Shown here: in pieces, positions 56,601 through 64,000 of the stretch
Layout of the letters: each line of letters starts with the position of its first letter
Position numbering within the stretch: the first letter of the stretch is position 1
Origin: Arcuatula senhousia
Taxonomy: Eukaryota; Mollusca; Bivalvia; Mytilida; Mytilidae
Direction of reading: 5' to 3'
Length of the DNA: 64,000 nucleotides
Assembly (NCBI GenBank): GCA_963971305.1
Contig: OZ020307.1
Coordinates: forward strand, 11,359,501-11,423,500
Notes under the pieces: model-generated
What the model saw: the letters and a program-made list of their open reading frames with translations, nothing else
The model's database searches: none
What the model was told of the DNA's origin: nothing
Made by a program: the position numbers and the translations under genes

Positions 56601-59356
56601 GGACGCAGACGATTTGCAGACATATTATTCGAACTTTGTTTTAATTTGATTCGTTAAAAGATCTTCGGGCTTGTTTCAACTGCTGGTAAAATGTTCCATG
56701 CCCCAGGTTAATCGGCTCAGGCACCAATATGTATTTTTTTTAAAGTTTTCGAAGTTTTATGCTCCAGTACCAATAAGTACTTTTCTGTTGAAACATCAAA
56801 GTCTTAGTAATCAGTCGACAAACTATCTCCAAGACAAGGGACCATTTTAGTTTTAAAATTCGCATCCGATCGATTTTTTTTTTGTGTTTTATAGACAAGA
56901 ATAGCTTTGTGATTTTATAATTGGCTCTGCAACCTCTAGTTAATTTGGCCTTGCGATTGTTTGATCCTCTTGATACTAGTATATTATGCTTATAGTTGTT
57001 AAGTAATATTCAGAGCCGTGAACCTAGTGAAATCTTTTGTTGAACGACAACCATCAATTAAATATCTGATTTAAAAATTGAACTTTACAAAAATTGAAGC
57101 TTGTAGATGCAGTATTGCTACTTAAAATTTATTGTTCTAAAATGTGAAAAATATTTAGAATATAGATAAGCAAAATATTACAATTATATATGGTACCACA
57201 CTTGCTTGGATAACATTACTGATTACAAATGACAGCTTTGTAACCTTAAATCTAACACTGTTCTCAGCAAGATTTAGTACAAGTGATCAAAGTAAATAAA
57301 GAGCAACTAATTTTGTTGAAATGATTTTTGAATATCTAGTAATATTCACTCTCTTTGGTCCATAACGTGATGAATACTTGCTTGCAGCACGCTGTGGTAT
57401 GTGGTACTATCGGTTCCTGTGATTGCAATATCGGTGACTCCTCTGAGGGAGGATTAGCGTCACAACTGGTTCAGCGAAATATCTTTTCAAATAGCTACAT
57501 GCACACCGACAATATACTGCTGCCTTCATATAACTAAAAACTGATTCGGTTTTTTTCCCAGAACTGTGTATATATATTTCTTTGATTAAGCATCAAGTCC
57601 AACACAAATTATACAAACCCATGATTATGTTGCTTTTCGATCTTTGTTCTCTTTTAAAGAATTTTATGAAAGACATGCATGCGCCACAAAACAATAAACA
57701 TTCTTCTTGAGTCTGAGAATATTCTCAATACCCATAGTAAACACAAAGAGATGAGAATATAATCAGACTGCTTTCAAGTTTTGATGCGCCTTGGTTTGAT
57801 GTTTGTTTGTCATAGGGCTGATTTTGTCATTCTAAATGGAATTTAACACACAGAATTGTCCGTGAACAACGCATCAGGTGTGCTTCGACACACAGGAAGA
57901 GCTTACTCTTCCGCAGTGTCTTCTCTTCTAGGATATTTGTGACTGATCATAACTGCTCATTCATTTATCCTTACCTTAATTTAAAAATAAAACCAACTGT
58001 CAAAAACATTCTATGGTGAAAATTGCATGGTAAAATAGTGTTATTCATCAAAGATTGGGGTTGTCTTTATAATTGCCTGGTTAATTGAAACAGAGATCCG
58101 TAGTTCAGTGCCAAAATGATATACGGAATCTAACAATTAGGTCTGTCAACTAGAAAACAGACCGGTCAGCATCTATAGCTAAACTCCTTAATTGCCGTCA
58201 CATCGTCGTCTTTATATGGTTTTATGTTTCGTTAAATGGTGCAAAACCTTGTTTCTACCAAATCAATAAACAACAATGTAGCTCAAAGAAATAACTAAAT
58301 TGGAATTATTCTGCTGATCTAATGGGCAAAATGACCCAATAACTGAAGGAAATGTCGAATAACTGATGTCAGGTTGTTTGTTACTCAGGTTGAAGGGTTT
58401 ATAAGCTCCATGCAATTTGAGGTACCCGATTAAACAAGGTCACTGTTCTCTTTATACTTAATTGAAAATATGATTTGAATCAATAATTGTTTTTTTCAAG
58501 ATGATTGCATTGGATTCCAAGATAAAGATCCTTCCTGAAAAGGTGGCATTTAAAGTGCAATAGCAAATGACATTAATCTAGAACAGGATACAAATGCAAC
58601 AAGCCGGAAAATTGATGAAGATTCTTACATAAGAAATTATTAGATTATACATTTGTAGTTGCCTAATAATGCCAAACTTTATAGTCCTAAGACACGATTT
58701 TTCAACATACCATCTAGTAAAAGAAGCAGATTTGTCATAAAGATAAGTTGAATGAATAAGATGAAATTAATTGTTAACTCTCTAAAAACAGGGTGTATTA
58801 TCCATGGGGCTTGTAGAAGATTTGCTCTATTGCTGAGGTATAATCAAATCTTGTTCAATGAAAAGCGTTTTATCTACATTATTTTTCTTAGATATGAACA
58901 AAAACAAGTAGCATGTGGTGTAGTGGTTAACAAGCCAGGTTACTGACACCAAGGTCCGTGTTTGACTTCGTCAATGATAAAATTTCATGAACCAATTTTC
59001 GACTCTCTTACACCATTTGCAAAAATTGCTTAAGAAACGATGCTATTCCTTCGGAAAGAACAAACCAATCATTAAAAAATGGCTCAATCGGGGCCCCTAG
59101 CTGCAAAACCCAAACTCGCAAACAGTAAATTGAAGAGGGACAGGCAGAAGCATATACTAGCGTGTTTACCAATTCAGCATACATAAATATGCTTAAACTA
59201 AAAACGACCACGCTAGTTATAGATAAAAAAAACTAAAAGACAAAATATGATGTGTGTTTAGTCGCAACAAAAACTATGCAAAGGACATTTTACAACTTTA
59301 ATACAAACATATTAACAAAATATACATATCTCCGTTAACTTATCACACAACTCTGT
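56601..59356. other. Non-coding; duplication arm and decayed R1-like sequence
   Basis: 56690-56830 has weak resemblance to R1 (GGCACCAATA, GAAACATCAAAG). 57000-57170 matches 45.4 kb. 57490-59000 matches 16.7-18.9 kb. A decayed family B tail is near 57870-57930. No gene was recognised. The plus-strand frame at 57355-57537 has no counterpart in the other arm. Confidence 0.5.
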
Positions 59357-59979
59357 CTAGAATTTTTCTGAACGGAATTCAATGGCGTAGTATTTAGCGC
59401 CTGTTTTCTGATTGCAGGGTTTAGAGGTTGTAAAAAAGTGTGAAAGTCGTAAAAGTTCTTTGAATATTCCAACAATATTAATATTATCCTTAGCAGAGGC
59501 TTGAACAAACCCTGTCACCCAGTCACAGCAAACTATTGAAGCCGCCGTCTCTTTGTCTACTGGTGATAAGTTTGAACTCATGTCTGATTTTTTACCAACT
59601 ATCACAATAGGCACTTGATGACCTCGTTCCTCAACAATATCATCTCGAAGTTTTTTTTAATCTCATCAAACGAGGTATTGTCTGTCATAGAATACACCAG
59701 TATAAAGGCATCACTTGAGCTTAAAGCCAACTTTCTCATTGCTGTAAATTCATTGTGACCAGCGGTGTCAAGTATGTCTAATGTCAACTGTGTACCTTCA
59801 ATGTCATATTCTCCTCGGTGAAGCTCCTCGATTGTTTCCTTGTATTCACTGTTGAATCGTTCATACAAAAATTGTGAAATTATGGAAGATTTGCCCACCC
59901 CTTGGGCTCCTAACACTGCTATTCTGTAGTTTATTTCTCTCTCCTCAGCTACATCACTTAAGATTCTGTTTCTCGGCAT
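59357..59979 (-). pseudogene. Ras-dva-like small GTPase, copy 2 (frameshifted)
   Basis: The ATG (59977-59979) lies just after a splice acceptor, as in copy 1. The N-terminus is open where copy 1 has its stop. G1 GAQGVGKSS, TIEELH, DILDTAGHNEF and SSSDAFILVYSM are present. A run of eight A (six in copy 1) near 59650-59657 shifts the frame within the region after G3, giving a 125-residue truncated product. Beyond the shift, G4 reads GKKSD, losing the conserved Asn that contacts guanine, and G5 ASAKD is kept. A second shift after LLRLS replaces the C-terminus and removes the CaaX box. This copy is a pseudogene by two independent criteria. Confidence 0.82.
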
Positions 59980-60184
59980 TCTGTAAAGAAAACAATTTCA
60001 AATTTAATTCTGCTGTAGGGCTATAGCACAGAACAATGCTTTAGAATGAATTTAAATTTAAATTATTAAGTTCAATTTCCAAAAGGAATATTAACATGAA
60101 AGTTCCAATCAAACGATTGTAGCCTATTCTTTTGTTATATCAAATTGTATATGCTATATATCTTACGTTTTTCAAGGCAAACAA

Positions 60185-61008
60185 ACAAAAGAGATGTAAA
60201 ATGCATATTGTATTTTTCTTAAATAGAATTCAAGAACATTTTGCTTTCCTAAAGGAATATCCTCCTTAATGAATATTAATAGATAGTTGATAGAACTTGC
60301 GATTCGTTACATGACAATAAACTTAGATAATGGATATGGTAGAGTAACAACTGCAAACTGGAACGTGTGTTATGTTTGACAGTATGACTCTAAATCTTTG
60401 TACTGCAAATAACATTGGAATATCCAACAATAAAATTAACATTAAGGTGTTGTATTTTGGTTTCTGTTCTTTATCATTCGACAAATCAATGTATTTGTAA
60501 GTAGGGCGAGATTTTATTATTTCTAAGCCACTGATATCTTAAGGGCTGAAAAGGGAGAAAAAAATCACATTAATGATTGCAAGTATGCAGGTTATGATAA
60601 ATCAGGTCGAATAAAATGCATCCTCTCATCCGGAATCATAACTTTTTTCGATGTGGTATAATTTGTGGAATCTTAAGCTTTTACTTCTATTTTTGAATTT
60701 CTTCATTGGAAATGATTTTTTTCCTATGAGTCATTTATGCGTCATAACCACAACGAACAATTATTGTTCCAATAAAGCGTCATCGAATAATTTGACAATA
60801 TATTTCAAAAGATGTTTGATTATATAAAAGCCCAAAAAGTCATTTTGAAAAACATGTAATATTAAAAGATATATCTAAGAACAATAATTTTGAAATGTAA
60901 TACGTCCAGTTCATTTTGTAAGATTTAAAAAGCTTTCAAAGTTTGAATGTATGCTTTTTATATAAAGTTAACAGTTATATATGCACTAACCTTATATAAT
61001 GAAAGCCG
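60185..61008. repeat. Segmental-duplication arm left of the R1 array
   Basis: Matches 25145-25805. In this copy the 5-kb segment found between 20095 and 25145 in the other copy is absent, so the GTPase flank joins this stretch directly. Confidence 0.7.
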
Positions 61009-61137
61009 TTCTTCCTACCCCAGACATAGCTTGATTATCTTAGTAATAATTTGGTTCCCTAGTTTGGTATTTTTGGTTTTATTGTTCTATGCTTTTCATA
61101 TTCATATAGTGTTTGGCATTTTCAATATTTTTGGTAG

Positions 61138-61183
61138 AGCGCCTCTGATGAGTCTTGAATAGACGAAACGCGCGTCAGGCGTA
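61138..61183 (+). ncRNA. Hammerhead ribozyme, R1 array unit 1, complete core
   Basis: Stem I CGCCT (61140-61144) with AGGCG (61177-61181), plus a possible G-U pair outside. CTGATGA at 61145-61151. Stem II GTCT/AGAC (61152-61155, 61161-61164). GAAA at 61165-61168. Stem III ACGCGCGT (61168-61175). C17 at 61176, so cleavage falls between 61176 and 61177 (GUC). Confidence 0.9.
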
Positions 61184-61497
61184 GCAAAATTTATTGTCTG
61201 GAACTTTGTTGTCATTTGTATTTCGAACACACGTGAAGGTTAGCACTGCTGGTGGAGTTTTAATTCCCTGAGGTTAGCCCGCTCCGGCACCAACACTTTT
61301 GAGTTGGAGAATACATCAAAGCTTTAAATTATCCGACAAAATTTCAAAATTGTCTAAACCCTAAGGTTCTTCCTACCCCAGACATAGGTTGATTATCTAA
61401 GTAATAATTTGGTTCCCCATTTTGGTATTTTTGGTTTTATTGTTCTATGCTCTTCATATTCATATAGTGTTTGGCATTTTCAATATTTTTGGTAGAG

Positions 61498-61539
61498 CGC
61501 CTCTGATGAGTCTTGAATAGACGAAACGCACGTCAGGCG
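61498..61539 (+). ncRNA. Hammerhead ribozyme, R1 array unit 2, complete core
   Basis: As unit 1, with stem III reading ACGCACGT (three pairs and a two-base loop). Core bases are intact. Cleavage between 61534 and 61535. Confidence 0.88.
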
Positions 61540-61853
61540 TAGCAAAATTTATTGTGTGGAACTTTGTTGTCATTTGTATTTTGAACACACGTGAAGGTTA
61601 GCACTGCTGGTGGAGTTTTAATTCCCCGAGGTTAGCCCGCTACGACACCAACACTTTAGAGTTGGAGAATACATCAAAGCTTTAAATTATCCGTTTAAAT
61701 TTCAAAATTGTCTAAACCCTAAGGTTCTTCCTACCCCAGACATAGGTTGATTACCTTAGTAATAATTTGGTTCCCCAGTTTGGTATTTTTGGTTTTTTGT
61801 TTATGCTCTTCATATTCATATAGTGTTTGGCATTTTCAATATTTTTGGTAGAG

Positions 61854-61895
61854 CGCCTCTGATGAGTCTTGAATAGACGAAACGCGCGTCAGGCG
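61854..61895 (+). ncRNA. Hammerhead ribozyme, R1 array unit 3, complete core
   Basis: Identical in its core and stems to unit 1. Cleavage between 61890 and 61891. Confidence 0.9.
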
Positions 61896-62211
61896 TAGCA
61901 AAATTTATTGTCTGGAACTTTGTTGTCATTTGTATTTCGAACACACGTGAAGGTTAGCACTGCTGGTGGAGTTTTAATCCCCCGAGGTTAGCCCGCTCCG
62001 GCACCAACACTTTTGAGTTGGAGAATACATCAAAGCTTTAAATTATCCGTCTAAATTTCAAAATTGTCTAAACCCTAAGGTTCTTCCTACCCCAGACATA
62101 GGTTGATTATCTTAGTAATAATTTGGTTCCCCAGTTTGGTATTTTTGGTTTTATTGTTCTATGCTCTTCATATTCATATAGTGTTTGGCATTTTCAATAT
62201 TTTTGGTAGAG

Positions 62212-62253
62212 CGCCTCTAATGAGTCTTGAATAGACGAAACGCGCGTCAGGCG
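62212..62253 (+). ncRNA. R1 array unit 4, G5 mutated
   Basis: The core reads CTAATGA: invariant G5 (62219) has become A. Stems are otherwise intact. Cleavage is not expected. Confidence 0.8.
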
Positions 62254-62293
62254 TACCAAAATTTATTGTCTGGAACTTTGTTGTCATTTGTAT

Positions 62294-62819
62294 TGCTAAA
62301 GAACTGAACATTTTATATTCTAGCCATTTTTTTGTAACAAGTTTGTGCTTTCTTTCCGTGGATTTTGATTTCGCAATTAGGCATTGGCACATGCGCAGAT
62401 CCAATATAATCAGAAGATGCACGATTTTTCATCAGATCAAAATTTTCAGAAGGTCTTTAAAAAGCAAAAGTGTCTTGTGTTTTACGTTTGTTATGTTGTT
62501 GGTAAGGATTCTCATGAACCCATTTGACTCTTGATGCACTACACTCCGCTCAATTTTTCAAAATCTCTGAACCGTCCTTCTCATACTGTTTGCCATTTGT
62601 TATAATGTTTTGCAGAAGCTTTCTTTGAAAAAAATGGTATTTTAGTTCAAGACAATGTTTTGGTGCTGATATCACTCTGGATGAATAATCAAAGAAGAAT
62701 TCCCTTGTTCAAAACTCCTTCAACCGATATGTCGTGTGCGGGGGAAATTCATGCCTCATGTTGAGCCTGATGTTAACCACTTAAGACGGGATTATCGTTA
62801 TGATAATGATGGTGGTTAT
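62294..62819. other. No gene recognised
   Basis: The first 45 bases continue the duplication arm. The rest shows no supported feature. Confidence 0.45.
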
Positions 62820-63828
62820 AGTCTTATATCTAGTGGTATTAAATTATTTCCCCTGCAGAAAAATGTACAGAATCAACTTTTTGCATTTATTGCGCACGGA
62901 TCTGACAGTTTTCATAAACGTTACACATGTAATGTTATTCAGAAATCATTTCTGCAATGTAAACTGTTGTTTAAACGGTCAACAAAGACGCGTGGTTTAA
63001 TAATTCGAATAAAACTTGGCGTACGTTGGAAAGGAAAATGCCAACTCAACCTTTAAAAAATTACACCAGGGGTAATACCTGCACTACATTCTCAAAACTC
63101 ATTGAAATGTTAGGTAATTACCTTTACCATCAATATATATTGGTTTGAAAATTATACTTTACCTGCAAGGGTATAAGATCCATTTCATTTTAGTCTGTTG
63201 CTATCGAAATTTGTTCAAGGGACGTAATTACCAAGATTTTTTTTTCATCGATAAACAACTTGCTATGGAACAGATACAGGATGACTGCTTTCTGAATTGG
63301 ATATTTAATCCAACACAATGCAAATGTACATGTTGTTAATCCCAATTTACGGACACTGGAGGTAAACATGTTGTATGACGTAATTAAATTCAACAGGTAA
63401 ATCGTGTACTTTTAAAGAGAAGGTTGTCAAGACGGACCAGAAAAAAAAGGTCTTTTTCTTAATTTTATTTTGGCTTAACCTCTTGCAGTACATGTCTGAA
63501 AATTTGCAGATATGAAGATGTACATTTTAAAAAATTGTGATTTATTTGAATTTTTTTTAATAAAAGTTAACCTTGTGCAATCCATTTCAGTTGCACCGTA
63601 TGTATTTTATAAATATCCAAAAAATAACATGCATTATAAATGCAATCTGTTACTTTTAAAAACTCTATTTAATTCAAAATAGTTTATTTTAACAGCATAA
63701 CTTAAAATTGGAAGAACTTTTGATTCACTTGACAACCAGGAAAAACATTCGAATTGACTTTCCTATCTTTTCCGATGAAGAGCTCACATTCTATTGTTTA
63801 AATACCACCAGTTTTCGGACTGTTATGG
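62820..63828 (+). repeat. Dispersed repeat D, copy 3
   Basis: Starts GTCTTATATCTAGTGGTATT and ends CCACCAGTTTTCGGACTG. Matches 9817-10905. Copy 3 is slightly shorter. The short frames inside are not shared by the other copies. Confidence 0.7.
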
Positions 63829-64000
63829 AACCAAAAAAGTAACCGTTTCAAATAGTGGTTACCAGAATTACTGGATGTTTGCTAAGACTATCAATTTCTG
63901 TGATTTTTCAAAATTGGATAAGTGAAAGCGCTAGCGCCACCCGATGTTTTTAAAAACGTGGGGTATGGGGGCAAACGCTTTAATATGTGTGAAAATTGGA

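Larger units (their letters stand above)
61009..62293 (+). mobile_element. R1 retrozyme-like array, about 3.6 units
   Basis: Head-to-tail units of about 357 bp, each with the landmarks CTTCCTACCCCAGACATAG, TATTCATATAGTGTTTGGCA, a hammerhead, GGAACTTTGTTGTCATTTGT, AGCACTGCTGGTGGAGTTTT and GCCCGCTCCGGCACC. Hammerheads begin at 61140, 61498, 61854 and 62212. Predicted cleavage after 61176, 61534 and 61890 would give RNAs of 358 and 356 nt. No ORF is conserved. Its boundaries are set by comparison with 25.8 kb. Confidence 0.85.

Overview
This window looks like nuclear DNA of a bivalve mollusc, most likely a mussel-type (Mytilus-like) genome. It is AT-rich and gene-poor. It is crowded with broken retroelements, has introns (a splice acceptor precedes both GTPase ATGs), and carries repeat families that I recognise as common in bivalves. 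There is no bacterial or viral gene organisation, and I saw no rRNA, tRNA or CRISPR array. The species is an inference from repeat content, not from a species-specific gene.

Host genes: the only one I can support is a Ras-dva-like small GTPase present as two diverged minus-strand copies (19214-19864 and 59357-59979). They lie in a segmental duplication, and each copy is damaged in a different place. About 3.5 kb of non-coding flank is also shared (roughly 16.7-20.1 kb with 57.5-60.2 kb), continuing as 25.15-25.85 kb with 60.2-61.0 kb plus a short stretch at 62.3 kb. A further shared block links 42.8-45.8 kb with 54.8-57.3 kb.

The most interesting content is two unrelated families of short repeats that each carry a complete hammerhead self-cleaving ribozyme. 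Family R1 (unit about 357 bp) forms a head-to-tail array at 61009-62293, with further copies at 22.9, 26.1-27.7, 50.9 and 53.5-53.9 kb. Family R2 (tandem spacing about 355 bp) forms a dimer at 7785-8330, with single copies at 560-887, 6039-6234, 32310-32540 and 50690-50850. This is the architecture of retrozymes: non-autonomous retroelements that move through circular RNA. Insertion boundaries can be read inside the window because copies interrupt other recognisable repeats or a paralogous empty site.

Retroelements: (i) two families of Penelope-like reverse transcriptases, family A at 2640-4735 and 14250-16478, family B at 13050-13960 and 20521-21277 plus many 3' tails; (ii) a decayed DIRS-like element at 5545-6731, interrupted by an R2 unit; (iii) a Ty3/Gypsy LTR element on the minus strand at 33801-42336, with two LTRs, a 4-bp target duplication, gag, protease, an RT that has lost its catalytic core, RNase H, an integrase with a chromodomain-like end, and a third membrane-protein ORF. 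It sits inside a family A tail.

DNA-transposon-like elements without a transposase include a nested pair at 47278-50468 (inner element 47768-49047), a foldback structure at 21277-25073, and small MITEs or hairpins at 7585, 28945, 30308 and 44343. A 39-bp minisatellite lies at 55735-56600. A 1.1-kb dispersed repeat occurs three times (9817, 30809, 62820). The rest is AT-rich sequence in which I see no gene.
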